A DNA stretch of 64,000 nucleotides from Cellvibrio sp. KY-GH-1. GTDB lineage: Bacteria; Pseudomonadota; Gammaproteobacteria; Pseudomonadales; Cellvibrionaceae. Numbering within the stretch: the first letter of the stretch is position 1; every line of letters starts with the position of its first letter. The stretch covers positions 1,674,001-1,738,000 of the forward strand of contig NZ_CP031728.1 of the NCBI RefSeq assembly GCF_008806975.1, in the 5' to 3' direction. A program made the position numbers and the translations under genes. The notes beneath the pieces were generated by a model. It did no database searches. It had not been told where the DNA came from and worked only from the letters and a program-made list of their open reading frames with translations. Below, one piece after another: positions 20,020 to 30,771 of the stretch.

Positions 20020-20079
20020 TTTTCCTGCTGAACTCCCATTGGATAAACAACGACTGAAACTCCAGCAGGAAAAATGCCA
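20014..20079 (-). promoter_or_regulatory. 17-bp perfect hairpin enclosing a ribosome site and start codon
   Basis: TGGCATTTTTCCTGCTG (20014-20030) is exactly complementary to 20063-20079, with 32 bases between. In the mRNA the second arm contains the ribosome site AGGA and the ATG of the membrane protein gene. A 29-codon frame (ATG 20080, stop 19991-19993, begins MAFFLLEFQS) runs through the hairpin and overlaps the gene start in another frame. Confidence 0.7.
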
Positions 20080-20102
20080 TGTGTGAGTTGACTAACCACC
20101 AA

Positions 20103-22631
20103 TCAATAAATATCGCGACGATAGCGTTGCGTATCGATCAATTGTTGTAACTCAGCGTCACCCAGAATATCAATAAGTACTTGCTGTACACCGGCTCCCA
20201 TGGACAAACTGCCGCACACATAAATCACTGCGCCGCGATCCAGCCATTCACCAAGTTGCTGCTGTTTATTGCGCAGCAGATCCTGCACATAGCCTTCGCC
20301 ATCGCGCGAATAGACTTCATCAAATTCGGTCAGGAAGCCGGAAGTCTTCCAGGCATCCAATTCGCGGGCAAATAAACGGTCATGAATGCGTTGCCGCTCG
20401 CCAAACACCAGCCAGTTTTGCTGTTGGTCTTTTAGATAACGCTCATGCAAGTGCGCACGTAAACCGGCGATACCAGTGCCAGCACCGATCAAAATCATCG
20501 GGCAATTAGTTTGTGGCGCATGGAACGATGGATTAGCACGAATACGCGCTTGAACTTCACTGCCTACCTCAGCCAGCGCAGTCAACCAACCAGAGCTCAT
20601 ACCCAACTCACCTTTTTCATTGAATGCCTGACGCACCACCAAGTCCACCACGCCATCGGTCGGCAGCGAGGCGATAGAATATTCGCGATGCGGCAATTCA
20701 GAATTATTGTGCGGTTTGATTTCCAGAATATCGCCGGCCTGCCAATGGGTATTACCAGGTTTTGGCGGCTGCAAGCTGACACGATACACACCAGCCCCCA
20801 CACTACCCGCGTTAAGTAACTCGCGTTTTTGCAAACGCCAGTCTTCATATTCGGGCGCAGCCCAGGCGGTAACACTCGTCACACCACTTAAGCCCGCAAC
20901 CTGCTGTTGCCATTGATGAATGGATTGTTCGTGCGCGTTATCAACATCAATACGCGCAAAGAGTGCACTGGCACCACTCGCCAACAACCACTGCTCGACT
21001 TGTGCGGCAAATGCGCAGTAATCGCCATAACGTTTATCGCCCAGCCCCAAAATACCGTATTGCAATTGGTTCAGCGGTAGTGATGACTTGAGAAATTTCC
21101 GCGCAAAGGCACGCGCAGAATCCGGTGCTTCGCCTTCACCAAACGTAGAGACCACAAAGAGAATTTTCTTTGCCGATTCCAAGGTGGCTTTATCCAGCGC
21201 TGCGATATTTTTTACGCTGGCTTTAATACCACCAGATTGCAAAATTGTCGCCGTATTCCAGGCAAGCTGCTCTGCCGTACCCGTCTGGCTGGCATAGACA
21301 ACCCAGTAATCGGCATCGGTGTGCGTATTGCTAACACCCGCTGCTGCCGTTTTACTATTACGTTTCTTTTTGCGACGATCCAAATACAACAACAAACCGG
21401 TGATAGTAAATAAGGGCATCAACAGTGATGCAGTCATATTAATAATCAATCCGGGAGTGCCAAACCATTCGCCGGTATGCAATTCATAAATGCCTTGCAT
21501 TATGCGTTTGCCCAATGGCTCCAGTGGCTTGTAAGGCTGATCACTAATTAATTCGCCCGAGAGTGCATTAAAGCTGATCATGCTACGCTGTCGATCATTG
21601 GTGGCACCAGGCGTGACGTAGTTAATCATCACCGGATCTTTTTCTGAGCGCGGAATAGTCACACTCGCAAATTTATAATTATTTGCGGCTTTGACAACAA
21701 AGCTCGCCCAGGCCGCATCGACAGCAACAGGTGCTACATGTTCTTGATGCATGCCACCTTCACTACTGGGGCCACCTTCGCCACCTCTTCCTTCGCCACC
21801 TCTTCCTTCACCACCTCGGCCTTCACCGCCACGACGCTCGCCACCTTCACGGCCGCCCATAGCACGACCTTCACGATTCATACCGCCAGCGCCCTGACCA
21901 CCACCGGGGCCGCCCGGACCAAAACCGCGTCGTTCTTGTACCGGTTCACCGGTTAACACCATTGACGCACCATTTTTAAACCAGGAGTAAGACCAGGTCA
22001 GGCCAGTTAATGCCATCAGCAGATACATGAGAATTACCCAGGTACCAATCACTGAGTGCAACGCCCAATAGAAATTGCGCCCTTTTAAACTGAAATCGAT
22101 GCGGAACCAGTTGCGCCAATTCAACGCGCGACGCGGCCAGCGTAAATACAAACCGGACAACGCAAAAAATACCAACGCAAACGCACTAAACCCGGTAATT
22201 TGGCGACCGATATTAATACCGCCTTCTTCCGACGGAATTAATAACCAACGATGCAGGGAACGTACAGTGCGAAAAAATTGCTCGCCGCGAATTTTTCCGA
22301 GCAACTCACCGGAATAAGGATTGATATAAACAGTTTCACCGCGGCGCTCTCCGGGCGGAGGAGCAAGACGCACTTGCGCACTGCGCTCAGCGTCTGGCCA
22401 GAGCGTAATTTGCTCCACGCTCGCACCTTCGCGTTGCGCGCGAAAATGTTTAACAATAGCATCCGGCGTTAAGCGTTCACCCGTTACTTGTACGGTTACA
22501 ACATCAGGACTAATTGCGTCCATTATGGTCCGTTCAAAACTCATCAAACCGCCAGTAATACCGACAATTGCTAGCACTAACCCTGCGGTAATGCCCAAAA
22601 ACCAGTGAATCTGGAATAAAACGTTTCTCAC
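20103..22631 (-). CDS. PepSY-TM / flavodoxin / flavin reductase fusion
   Basis: 842 residues from GTG 22631 (GGGGG six bases before it; a TTG four codons upstream lacks a ribosome site). The N-terminal PepSY-TM part has helices near 9-31, 145-165, 190-212 and 393-417, with histidines suited to bind haem (LHRWLL, ALHSVIG). Then a flavodoxin domain (about 440-575, YASQTGTAEQLAW; STFGEGEAPDSA), an FAD domain (REYSIASLPTDG) and an NADPH domain (GAGTGIAGLR, C-terminal RYRRDIY). It would pass electrons from cytosolic NADPH through FAD/FMN to the periplasm, probably to reduce ferric iron or a ferric siderophore. A Gly-Glu-Arg repeat (about 240-290) interrupts the periplasmic part. Confidence 0.9.
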   Translation of the reverse strand: MRNVLFQIHWFLGITAGLVLAIVGITGGLMSFERTIMDAISPDVVTVQVTGERLTPDAIVKHFRAQREGASVEQITLWPDAERSAQVRLAPPPGERRGETVYINPYSGELLGKIRGEQFFRTVRSLHRWLLIPSEEGGINIGRQITGFSAFALVFFALSGLYLRWPRRALNWRNWFRIDFSLKGRNFYWALHSVIGTWVILMYLLMALTGLTWSYSWFKNGASMVLTGEPVQERRGFGPGGPGGGQGAGGMNREGRAMGGREGGERRGGEGRGGEGRGGEGRGGEGGPSSEGGMHQEHVAPVAVDAAWASFVVKAANNYKFASVTIPRSEKDPVMINYVTPGATNDRQRSMISFNALSGELISDQPYKPLEPLGKRIMQGIYELHTGEWFGTPGLIINMTASLLMPLFTITGLLLYLDRRKKKRNSKTAAAGVSNTHTDADYWVVYASQTGTAEQLAWNTATILQSGGIKASVKNIAALDKATLESAKKILFVVSTFGEGEAPDSARAFARKFLKSSLPLNQLQYGILGLGDKRYGDYCAFAAQVEQWLLASGASALFARIDVDNAHEQSIHQWQQQVAGLSGVTSVTAWAAPEYEDWRLQKRELLNAGSVGAGVYRVSLQPPKPGNTHWQAGDILEIKPHNNSELPHREYSIASLPTDGVVDLVVRQAFNEKGELGMSSGWLTALAEVGSEVQARIRANPSFHAPQTNCPMILIGAGTGIAGLRAHLHERYLKDQQQNWLVFGERQRIHDRLFARELDAWKTSGFLTEFDEVYSRDGEGYVQDLLRNKQQQLGEWLDRGAVIYVCGSLSMGAGVQQVLIDILGDAELQQLIDTQRYRRDIY
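21776..21850. repeat. Five 15-base tandem units in the PepSY-flavodoxin gene
   Basis: Units at 21776, 21791, 21806, 21821 and 21836; the first two are identical (CTTCGCCACCTCTTC) and the others diverge. They keep frame and encode a GGEGR-type pentapeptide repeat in a low-complexity periplasmic loop. Confidence 0.8.
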
Positions 22632-22724
22632 TCTAGCCCCCAACCAAAACGCACCACTATTCGATGCCTGAATTTATTAGATATGCGATACATTAATTAA
22701 CTAATCAGCAACCCGGTAAGCAAC

Positions 22725-24128
22725 CTATTTAGCAACCACACTGTTGACCGCCAATGTCCAGCCGCCCCCAAGGGATTTGTACAAATCCACGGCCGCATTT
22801 AAACGCGCAAGACGCTGCTGCACGAGCGAATCCTGCGCCTGGAATAAACTGCGCTGCGCATCCAGCAGCGATAACAAATCATTCGTCCCTGCGCGATAGC
22901 GCGCTTCTGTCAAACGCAAACTGCGCTCGGCATTGGCGACTATTTCCTGCTGGCTGGCTTCCTGGCGCAAGCTGATATCCGCCGCCACCAGTGCGTTATC
23001 CACCTCTTGCAGCGCGATTAAAATCGCTTTGTGATATTGCAACAACAATTCACGCTGACGCGCTTCGCTCAAGCGTTTTTGATTTACCAGGCGCCCGCCG
23101 TTAAAAAGAGTTTGCGCGAGTGACAGAGCCCAACCCGACGTTTGTGTGGCTGGATTCAGACTGAATAATTCGCTCGCGGTTTTACCCGTATTAGCGCTCA
23201 AACTGATTCCGGGCAAGAGTGTCGCGCGCGCCGCATGGATATTCGCGTTAGCTGCGCGCAAATTCGCTTCACTCGCAGCCAAATCCGGGCGACGAGTCAC
23301 CAGATCCGCCGGAGTACCTGCCGCCATTTGCGGCACTTGCAACTCTAATAATTTTTCTGCAGTCAGTGAAAATTCCTGCGGTGTCTTACCCATTAAAATC
23401 GCTAATGCCGCTTGGGTTTGACGCGCTTGCAACTCCAGGGGCAATAATGAAGAACGCTGGCTCAATAAATTGGTTTTTTGCTGCGCGACATCTGCTGCAG
23501 TTGCCGCACCATTTTTATAGCGAGCATCGACAATTTTTTGCACGCGTTCAGCGATGGCAATATTTTTATGCGCAGTGGCAATACGTTCCTGCAACGCAAG
23601 CCATTGGAACCAACCATTGGCAATAGCCGCTTTTATACTCAGGGATGCGGCATCCTGATCGTAACGCGTAGCGTCATAGTCCGCGTTTGCAGCGGCACGC
23701 TCAGCAGCAATACCGCCCCATAAATCCACCTCATAGCTAATGTTGGCACCTGCGCGCGTAGTTTCGCTGCGGGTATTGCTGCTGCTATCGGGTTTGGAGC
23801 GGGATTCACCACTGGAGGCACTGGCACTGAGCGATGGAAACAAACTCGCATTGGCAATACGCATTTGCAATTCCGCTTGCTTTACGCGTTCGGCTGAAAT
23901 TAACAAATCAGGGCTTTGTTGTTGTGCAGCCTGCATCAACTCATTTAACGCCGGTGATTGAAATGCTTTCCACCAACTCGCATCCACTACAAGATTCTCA
24001 CCCACTGCCTGAGTAGCGGTGACGGAATAATTATCCGCATAATTAATGTTCGGCTTTTGCACCTGAGTGGGTGAACACGCAGAAATTAATAGGGATGCGA
24101 TCACCAAAAATAAACGTTTAATTTGCAT
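22725..24128 (-). CDS. Outer-membrane efflux lipoprotein (TolC/NodT type)
   Basis: 467 residues from ATG 24128 (AAGGTGG just upstream). Lipoprotein signal peptide with lipobox LISAC (Cys18). Two tandem OEP repeats with long amphipathic helices, as in the OprM/NodT family; typical words are ADLVTRRPDLAASEANLRAA and LTEARYRAGTNDLLSLLDAQ near the C-terminal end. It forms the trimeric outer-membrane channel of a tripartite pump. Located 23 bases after macB in one operon with macA and macB, so the channel is dedicated to that pump. Confidence 0.93.
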   Translation of the reverse strand: MQIKRLFLVIASLLISACSPTQVQKPNINYADNYSVTATQAVGENLVVDASWWKAFQSPALNELMQAAQQQSPDLLISAERVKQAELQMRIANASLFPSLSASASSGESRSKPDSSSNTRSETTRAGANISYEVDLWGGIAAERAAANADYDATRYDQDAASLSIKAAIANGWFQWLALQERIATAHKNIAIAERVQKIVDARYKNGAATAADVAQQKTNLLSQRSSLLPLELQARQTQAALAILMGKTPQEFSLTAEKLLELQVPQMAAGTPADLVTRRPDLAASEANLRAANANIHAARATLLPGISLSANTGKTASELFSLNPATQTSGWALSLAQTLFNGGRLVNQKRLSEARQRELLLQYHKAILIALQEVDNALVAADISLRQEASQQEIVANAERSLRLTEARYRAGTNDLLSLLDAQRSLFQAQDSLVQQRLARLNAAVDLYKSLGGGWTLAVNSVVAK

Positions 24129-24151
24129 AACCACCTTCACCTGCTACAAAG

Positions 24152-26095
24152 TTATTCCGTCGCCAAAGCTGCAACCGGATCAAGGCGAGCCGCTTTGCGC
24201 GCAGGCAAATAACCAAACAACAAACCCGTTAAAAACGCACAACTGAATGCCATGATGACTGGCCCAAACGAATAAGCCACAGGTGTGCCAAAATTAGCGA
24301 TTAACATAGCCGTACCCAAGCCAATGGCGACGCCAATCACACCACCAAGCGCAGATACCACCAATGCTTCAATTAAAAACTGCTGCATGATATTGCGTGT
24401 ACGCGCACCGGTTGCCATGCGCACACCAATTTCGCGTGTTCGCTCGGTAACACTGACCAGCATAATGTTCATTACCCCAATGCCACCTACCAGCAGTGAA
24501 ATTGCGGCGATAGAACCGAGCAGGAAGGTCATGGTATTTTGTGTTTCTGAAACCATATCAATCAGCGATGACATGCTGCGAATCTGAAAATCTTCCGTAC
24601 CATGTCGTTCCATAAGGAGCGCATGCACACGGGTTTGTACTTCTTCCATATTTTTTTCGTCATCAACAGAGATGGTTATGTTGCGCAAAAATCGCTGACC
24701 AATCACGCGCAAGCTACCGGTATTAAACGGCACAAATACTTTGTCGTCCTGATCTTGCCCACCGGGGTCGGCACCGCGCTCGCTCATTACTCCGATAACC
24801 TGGAAGAGCACATTATTGATGATGATAAATTCACCCAGTGGGTTTTTATCGGCGAATAATTTAGTCGCTACTGTTTTACCTAACACCACAACAGTGGCGT
24901 AATTCTTGTTGTCTTCATCGGTAAAGAAAGTACCCTGCGCCAAATCCCATTTCCGCGCCATAGGAAATTGCGCAGCTGTTGCGCTAATTTCGGTGGAGTG
25001 ATCGATATTTCCATAGCGCAGGGTGTAGCTCCCATTGAGTTCCGGGAGCGCCGCAGCAACATGAGGCAATGCCGCTATTGCATCTACATCTTCTGGAACC
25101 AAGGTCACCAAGTCCCAGCGAAAGCGCTGCGTTGGACCGCCAGGGCGCACCAACAATAAGTTGCTACCCATAGCGCTGATACTCTCCACTACGGATTTTT
25201 TCGCTCCATCGCCAATCGCAAGCATACTAATAACGGATGCAACACCGATCACAATACCCAGCAGGGTTAACACCGTGCGGAACACGTTGCTGCGCAGTGA
25301 GCGAAATGCCGTTTTAGTCGCTTCCAAAATTTCCGTTTTAAGTTCCGGCGCCCCCTGTAAGGTGTGCTCTCCGGCCGGCAACTGCTCAGGAATAGTTGGA
25401 CCCGGGTCCGCTATAATTTTACCGTCGCGTATTTCAATCAAACGCTGGGCGTGATGCGCAACTTCGGCATCGTGCGTAATCAAAATAATGGTATGGCCCT
25501 GCGCGGATAATTCTTTCAGCAGGCGCATTACTTCTTTGCCGCTGTGACTATCTAACGCACCCGTTGGCTCGTCCGCCAAAATAATCTGGCCACCATTCAT
25601 CAGCGCACGTGCAATGGAAACACGTTGCTGTTGACCACCGGATAATTGATTGGGGCGATGGTACAAACGTTCTTGCAAACCCAGCGAACTTAATAATGCT
25701 GAGGAGCGCGCGCGTCGCGCTTCCGGGGTCATACCTGAATAGGTTGCCGGCATTTCCACGTTTTCGCAGGCGGAAGACCCGGCCAGCAAGTTATAACTCT
25801 GGAATACGAAACCAAAAGCTTCACGCCGCAATTGTGCAAGGCCATCAGTATCCAGCGTTGCAACGCTGGTACCGTTAAATAAATAATCGCCGGTGCTGGC
25901 GCGATCCAGGCAACCGAGAATATTCATCAAGGTCGATTTTCCCGAGCCCGATTGCCCCATAATGGCAACAAACTCACCGGGATAAATTTCCAGATCAATA
26001 CCGTGCAACACCTGAGTTGCAATTTCACCATTGCGAAACGTTTTGGTGACGTCAGATAATTTGATCAGCGGTTGTATGGAATTAGCCGCGCTCAT
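24152..26095 (-). CDS. macB: MacB-type ABC exporter (ATPase + permease)
   Basis: 647 residues. Cytosolic ATPase first: Walker [10 protein letters not shown] (47-55), signature LSGGQ (151-155), Walker B IILADE (171-176). Then one membrane helix (about 275-295), a large periplasmic domain (about 300-520) and three C-terminal helices with the MacB/FtsX signature [20 protein letters not shown]. It uses ATP to drive periplasmic substrates through MacA and the outer-membrane channel. The start codon overlaps the macA stop by one base (TAATG), so they are translationally coupled. Iron-related neighbours make a siderophore-recycling role (as for PvdT in Pseudomonas) plausible but unproven. Confidence 0.93.
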   Translation of the reverse strand: MSAANSIQPLIKLSDVTKTFRNGEIATQVLHGIDLEIYPGEFVAIMGQSGSGKSTLMNILGCLDRASTGDYLFNGTSVATLDTDGLAQLRREAFGFVFQSYNLLAGSSACENVEMPATYSGMTPEARRARSSALLSSLGLQERLYHRPNQLSGGQQQRVSIARALMNGGQIILADEPTGALDSHSGKEVMRLLKELSAQGHTIILITHDAEVAHHAQRLIEIRDGKIIADPGPTIPEQLPAGEHTLQGAPELKTEILEATKTAFRSLRSNVFRTVLTLLGIVIGVASVISMLAIGDGAKKSVVESISAMGSNLLLVRPGGPTQRFRWDLVTLVPEDVDAIAALPHVAAALPELNGSYTLRYGNIDHSTEISATAAQFPMARKWDLAQGTFFTDEDNKNYATVVVLGKTVATKLFADKNPLGEFIIINNVLFQVIGVMSERGADPGGQDQDDKVFVPFNTGSLRVIGQRFLRNITISVDDEKNMEEVQTRVHALLMERHGTEDFQIRSMSSLIDMVSETQNTMTFLLGSIAAISLLVGGIGVMNIMLVSVTERTREIGVRMATGARTRNIMQQFLIEALVVSALGGVIGVAIGLGTAMLIANFGTPVAYSFGPVIMAFSCAFLTGLLFGYLPARKAARLDPVAALATE

Positions 26096-27405
26096 TAACG
26101 TCTACCCATTCCCATACCGGGGCCACCCATACCCATGCCACCTACGGCTTTAGGTTGGCTTGGGCGCGAGCTGCCACTCACCACTTTTTCGCCTTCTTTC
26201 AGTCCTTCAGTAATTTGCGCTTGCACGCGATTGGTAACGCCTACCAATACTTTGCGCTCTTCAATATCGCCATCGGCATTCATGACTTTTACCAGCGCCG
26301 GGCGCGGACGATTGCCCATGGTGCCTTGACCTTCCGCGCGATCGCGACGCCCTTTCCATTCACCTTTAGGCCCATCATCCGCAGGAGCACCTTCGGGGCG
26401 CGGACCGCGTGGCGGAGCAAAACTGAGTGCCGACATAGGCACCAGCAACACATCTTTTGCTTGCGCCTCTACAAAAAATACCTGCGTGCTCATCTGTGTC
26501 ATCAGCAAACGGTTTTCGTTGGGAACATCAAAAAGTGCGTTATACAACACCACATTGTTAAGAATTTCTGGCGTTGGTTGAATGCGATCCAACTTACTGT
26601 ACCAGCGACGCCCCTGACTACCCAAAGTGGTAAAATACACCGACATTTCCTTGCGTAATTTGCCGATGTCTGCTTCCGACACCTGGGTTTGCACAGTCAT
26701 AGTGGAAAGGTCAGCCACCCGCATAATGGTGGGCGCCATTTGATTGGTGTTTAGCGTTTGCCCCTGACGCGAAGTAATAGACACCACTGTCCCATCCATC
26801 GGGGCATAGATTTTGGCGTAGTTAAGATTGGCGGCTTCCACTTGCAAGGTAGATTCGGTTTGCTGAATTTGCGCTTGCACAGCTTTCAGTTGCGCTTGCG
26901 CCGATTTCAAACCAGCATCAGCCGTTTCCAGCGATTCACTGGTGGTGGCATCTTCTGCGAACAAATTTTTCTCGCGCTTGAAATTAATTTGCGCCAACGC
27001 CAGCTGTGCTTCACGGTCCAATAATTGTGCTTTTTGGTTTTGCAATTGTGCGCGGGTCGCATCCACTTTCGCCGCATACACAGTTGCATCAATTTCAGCG
27101 AGCAGATCACCCTCCTTCACTTCACTGCCAACCTCAACATGCAATTTTTTTAACTGACCCGACACCTGGGCCCCCACATCCACATAATCCTGTGGCTGCA
27201 ACGTGCCTGTGGCAGTGACCAGGTTTTCAATATCACCACGGGTTACAGCTTCAGTGGTGTACACCACTTCGCTCGCGCTGTTGGACAACAATGTTTTTCC
27301 CAACAGCGCAGCAATTAGCAGGCCTGCCCCGGAGACAACAACCAACGCTTTTGTAGTTTTATAAAATGGTTTTTTCGCGGTATTCCGCAATCCGGCAGAT
27401 GACAT
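26095..27405 (-). CDS. macA: MacA-type membrane fusion protein
   Basis: 436 residues from ATG 27405 ([16 protein letters not shown]...); the frame is open 30 codons further upstream but without signal character. One N-terminal membrane anchor (about 19-39), a split lipoyl domain ([20 protein letters not shown] ... [20 protein letters not shown]), an alpha-helical hairpin rich in Gln/Ala (about 105-195), then beta-barrel and membrane-proximal domains. The C-terminus is unusually Gly/Met-rich ([15 protein letters not shown]), a possible metal-binding or disordered tail. Adapts MacB to the outer-membrane channel. Confidence 0.92.
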   Translation of the reverse strand: MSSAGLRNTAKKPFYKTTKALVVVSGAGLLIAALLGKTLLSNSASEVVYTTEAVTRGDIENLVTATGTLQPQDYVDVGAQVSGQLKKLHVEVGSEVKEGDLLAEIDATVYAAKVDATRAQLQNQKAQLLDREAQLALAQINFKREKNLFAEDATTSESLETADAGLKSAQAQLKAVQAQIQQTESTLQVEAANLNYAKIYAPMDGTVVSITSRQGQTLNTNQMAPTIMRVADLSTMTVQTQVSEADIGKLRKEMSVYFTTLGSQGRRWYSKLDRIQPTPEILNNVVLYNALFDVPNENRLLMTQMSTQVFFVEAQAKDVLLVPMSALSFAPPRGPRPEGAPADDGPKGEWKGRRDRAEGQGTMGNRPRPALVKVMNADGDIEERKVLVGVTNRVQAQITEGLKEGEKVVSGSSRPSQPKAVGGMGMGGPGMGMGRR

Positions 27406-27525
27406 AAACGTTTCTCGTCTGATTTTTGGCGCAAGTATAATCCAGTCGCCCTGACAAAAAGACGCGCGCTCACCAGATCTACATTTGTTCCACAATCTTT
27501 CATTTATTGAACATAAAGGCTTCTG

Positions 27526-28206
27526 TTAAACCTGCGCCCACTGCCGTAAAAGGTTATGGTAATGGCCGGTCAACCCGACAATTTCCGCACTATCACCCAG
27601 TTGCTGGCGTAGTGACTGAATATTGCAGTCCAACTCGTACAACATATTTCGTTGCCAATCATCGCGCACCATACTTTGCGTCCAGAAAAAACTGCACACG
27701 CGCTCACCACGAGTCACTGGCTCCACCTGATGCAAACTGGTGGAGGGATATAAAATTAAATCGCCCGCAGGCAATTTCACTTCGTGACTGCCGTAGGTGT
27801 CCTGCACTATTAATTCACCGCCGTCGTACTCTTCCGGCTCGGACAAAAATAACGTGGACGAAACATCGGTGCGCAGACTTAAATTACTGCCGGGAACTAA
27901 ACGAATCGCACCATCGACATGAAAGCCGTAATGCTCGCCACCGGCATAAGCATTAAATAACGGCGGAACTATGCGCAATGGCAAAGCGGCAGACATAAAC
28001 ACCGGATTGCGATACAGCGCTGTTAGAATAATTTCACCCAATTCACGCGCAATAATTCCATCAACTGGCAGCTGGCGATTTTTTTTCACCTGCGCGCCCT
28101 GCACGCCCACCGTTGCTTTTCCATCAACCCAATCCGCCTGATTCAAGCGCGCTCGGAATTCCGCCACTTGCTGTTTGGTTAAGACTTCTGGAATATGAAT
28201 CAGCAT
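27526..28206 (-). CDS. piuC: PKHD-type Fe(II)/2-oxoglutarate dioxygenase (PiuC-like)
   Basis: 226 residues from ATG 28206. The double-stranded beta-helix of the prolyl-4-hydroxylase-like superfamily carries HxD (FHVDG, H96 and D98), the distal histidine (SLHQV, H159) and the 2-oxoglutarate arginine (RGERV, R169), so the iron site is complete. In many gammaproteobacteria this gene is partner to a Fiu/PiuA catecholate receptor, as here: it lies immediately downstream of the receptor gene in the same direction. The substrate is unknown. Divided from the receptor by two hairpins, so expression may be partly uncoupled. Confidence 0.9.
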   Translation of the reverse strand: MLIHIPEVLTKQQVAEFRARLNQADWVDGKATVGVQGAQVKKNRQLPVDGIIARELGEIILTALYRNPVFMSAALPLRIVPPLFNAYAGGEHYGFHVDGAIRLVPGSNLSLRTDVSSTLFLSEPEEYDGGELIVQDTYGSHEVKLPAGDLILYPSTSLHQVEPVTRGERVCSFFWTQSMVRDDWQRNMLYELDCNIQSLRQQLGDSAEIVGLTGHYHNLLRQWAQV

Positions 28207-28218
28207 AATGCCCTCATC

Positions 28219-28298
28219 GGGGCGCAATTTAGTGCGCCCTATTCAATTGCGTAGTTCTTAATTCAATTAAATAAATAAGGGCGCAATAAATTGCGCCC
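28219..28298 (-). terminator. Two similar hairpins between the receptor and piuC
   Basis: GGGCGCAA (28279-28286) pairs with TTGCGCCC (28291-28298) around TAAA; on the minus strand it is followed by TTATTTATTT, so it acts as a terminator of the receptor gene. A related hairpin, GGGGCGCA (28219-28226) with TGCGCCC (28233-28239), lies just before the piuC start. Confidence 0.75.
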
Positions 28299-28323
28299 CT
28301 GGATTCGCGGTTTTATTGATCAA

Positions 28324-30696
28324 TTAAAACGCAAAGTTAACACCTAAACGCGCTGACAAAGGTTGCGCCGGGTAATATCGGGCACCAGAGTTATTCAGGC
28401 TGCCGATATATTCTTCGTCTGCGAGATTAAGCACGTTTAATTGCAGCGTTACGTTTTTAGTCACCGGGTAAGATGCCATCACATCGAACACCCAATAGTC
28501 ACCAAACTCCAACACGGAACGAGTTGCCTGTGCCTGTTCACTGGTCAGGCTGGAACTCATCATATTGTCGATGTAGCGCGCACCGCCACCAATAACCAAA
28601 CCATTTCCAAAGGTGTAAGTATTCCACAAAGTGAAAGTGACTTCGGGGGACCACTGAATGACTCCACCTTCATTGTTGGCTGCACCATTGTTCGCAGCAG
28701 TGCGGTTACCGCGCACAATTTCAGTATCCATAAATGCGATACCCGCGTTGATTTGCCAAGCTTTGGTCACCGCTCCTATTAACGCAAACTCCACACCCTC
28801 GACTTGCTTCTCTCCTACCGCCGTCGATGTGCCGTCGGGGTTGGTTGCAATTTCATTTTCGTTAGTGCTTTTGAATGCCGCCGCCGTAAAAAACAAACTA
28901 TCGTTCAATAAATTCCATTTGGTGCCCAACTCGTAATTGGTACCTTTCTGTGGATCGAGATTGGGGTTGTTGATGTTGCTTCCCGCCGCTTGCGTTGTAG
29001 GATCAGTATTTAACGCAAAATTGGAACCGCCCGGTGGCAATTCAGAGGTTGCATAAGAAATATAAATCGAACCCTTTTCTACCGGCTTGTAAACACCACC
29101 TATTTTCCAGCTCAACAACTCGTCGGTTACATGCGCCTCACGGCCCAACAAGGTTCCCACTGGAATGATTTGTACCGCAGGCGCTGTAACTGCAGCTTGG
29201 CGAGTAATGGTGTCGGTCTTGGTATTAAAGCGATCCGCGCGCAAACCAACGCTGACTTCCCACTGCGGGTTTAACGTAATAGTGTCAAGCGCATAGAATC
29301 CGTAAGTGGTAGTTTCACCATCCGTTTTTGCACCGGTGCGAACGACCGGCTGGAACACATCAGACGCGTTGGGTTGATACAGATTGGCGGCCACTTGGGT
29401 CACCGCGGTCGACGACGTAGGTGATACGAACGGCACCGCCATGGTGTAGTTCAATTGGCTTTCGTAAATAAATTCTACGCCCGAGGTTACATCATGTTTA
29501 ACACCGCCCGCATCAAAGCTCGCGGTGAGGTTAGTTTGGTTGGTGAGGATTTGGTTGGATTGATCCTTACCCTGACGAGTACGTGCCACTTGCCAGCTTG
29601 CAGTATCAGCGGCTGTCGCCTTGGGAATAACAACGGCATTTACACCAGTGAGCACTTGCTCTTGCTTGGTATGGCCATAGCGAGAGGTATTGCGCAGCGT
29701 TACACCTTCAGCAAGGTCGTGCTCAATACGCACGGTAGTCATATTGGCATTCACATCATTGTGATCAGACGTGCTACCGTAAAAATTCTCTGAATCAACT
29801 GGCTTAACTTTTGGGCCATTCGGGAAAGCGGCGGCATAAACACTGCTGTACCAGCCATCCAGACCTACCGTAGGAACACCACCATCGGGAATACCGGATT
29901 GCTCCATCGACAAATAATTGATGTAGGTCCGAGTCTCACTGCCTAATCCAAATGCGAGCGAGCCAGCAAAACCTTGCAAATTATTTTCAACTTCATCGCG
30001 ACCATCTACACCGGCATCTTGTTTCATCACATTGACGCGAACAGCTGAACTTTCACCCAGAGCGCGGTTTACATCGATAGTCGCGCGTTTGTAATCAGCA
30101 GTACCGGCGGTCAAAGTGCCAATGGTGGCATCTTCTTGATTAGCCAGTTTGGAACTGAGGTTTACGTAACCTGATGCAGCACCACGACCGTTATCCACAC
30201 CTGCGGGGCCTTTCGCAATTTCAACCTGTTCAGTGTTGAAGGTGTCACGGCTGATACTACCCAGATCGCGAATACCATCCACATAGATACTGCCCTGTGT
30301 ATCAAAACCACGCATGAAAATAGAGTCACCCGTCGCAGTATTGCCGTTCTCTCCCATCAACATGGTAATACCAGGAGTGTTACGCAGCGCGTCGCTGAGG
30401 GTAGTCGCCGCTTGCTGCTGAAACAGCTCCTTCTTAACAACAACGAGAGTTTGCGGAGTATCAACCAATGGCTGGGTAAATTTAGGTGAACTGGCTTTTT
30501 CAGCTTTATAGTCGGCAGCTACTGCGTCAGTTTCTACCTTTACCGTATTTAATTTTTTGGTGTCTTGCGCTTCATCAGCTGCCAAAGCGCCAGCAGATGC
30601 CAACAGCATGGCGGACGACAAAGCGGTAGCGGTCAGTTGCAATGTATTGGCGCGCTTCTTGGAAACTATGTGTTTAGAAGTTTTTTGTATGGTCAT
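28324..30696 (-). CDS. fiu: TonB-dependent catecholate siderophore receptor (Fiu-like)
   Basis: 790 residues. The long signal peptide ends at ALA-ADEA (about residue 40). A plug domain follows (DTPQTLVVVKKELFQQQAAT; GITMLMGENGNTATGDSIFMRGFDTQGSIYVDGIRD), then the 22-strand beta-barrel, ending in the outer-membrane phenylalanine (LGVNFAF). This length and the plug wording match receptors for catecholates and their monomers. Uptake needs TonB-ExbBD, which are not in this window. A Fur-like box lies about 75-95 bases upstream. Partner of piuC downstream; the gene name is by similarity only, and other PiuA/BfrD-type names would also fit. Confidence 0.88.
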   Translation of the reverse strand: MTIQKTSKHIVSKKRANTLQLTATALSSAMLLASAGALAADEAQDTKKLNTVKVETDAVAADYKAEKASSPKFTQPLVDTPQTLVVVKKELFQQQAATTLSDALRNTPGITMLMGENGNTATGDSIFMRGFDTQGSIYVDGIRDLGSISRDTFNTEQVEIAKGPAGVDNGRGAASGYVNLSSKLANQEDATIGTLTAGTADYKRATIDVNRALGESSAVRVNVMKQDAGVDGRDEVENNLQGFAGSLAFGLGSETRTYINYLSMEQSGIPDGGVPTVGLDGWYSSVYAAAFPNGPKVKPVDSENFYGSTSDHNDVNANMTTVRIEHDLAEGVTLRNTSRYGHTKQEQVLTGVNAVVIPKATAADTASWQVARTRQGKDQSNQILTNQTNLTASFDAGGVKHDVTSGVEFIYESQLNYTMAVPFVSPTSSTAVTQVAANLYQPNASDVFQPVVRTGAKTDGETTTYGFYALDTITLNPQWEVSVGLRADRFNTKTDTITRQAAVTAPAVQIIPVGTLLGREAHVTDELLSWKIGGVYKPVEKGSIYISYATSELPPGGSNFALNTDPTTQAAGSNINNPNLDPQKGTNYELGTKWNLLNDSLFFTAAAFKSTNENEIATNPDGTSTAVGEKQVEGVEFALIGAVTKAWQINAGIAFMDTEIVRGNRTAANNGAANNEGGVIQWSPEVTFTLWNTYTFGNGLVIGGGARYIDNMMSSSLTSEQAQATRSVLEFGDYWVFDVMASYPVTKNVTLQLNVLNLADEEYIGSLNNSGARYYPAQPLSARLGVNFAF

Positions 30697-30771
30697 GACA
30701 AGCCTTTGCTAGTAATAGGAATACACAATTAACAATTTTTTCAAATTCTATCGATAACCATTACCATTTGC

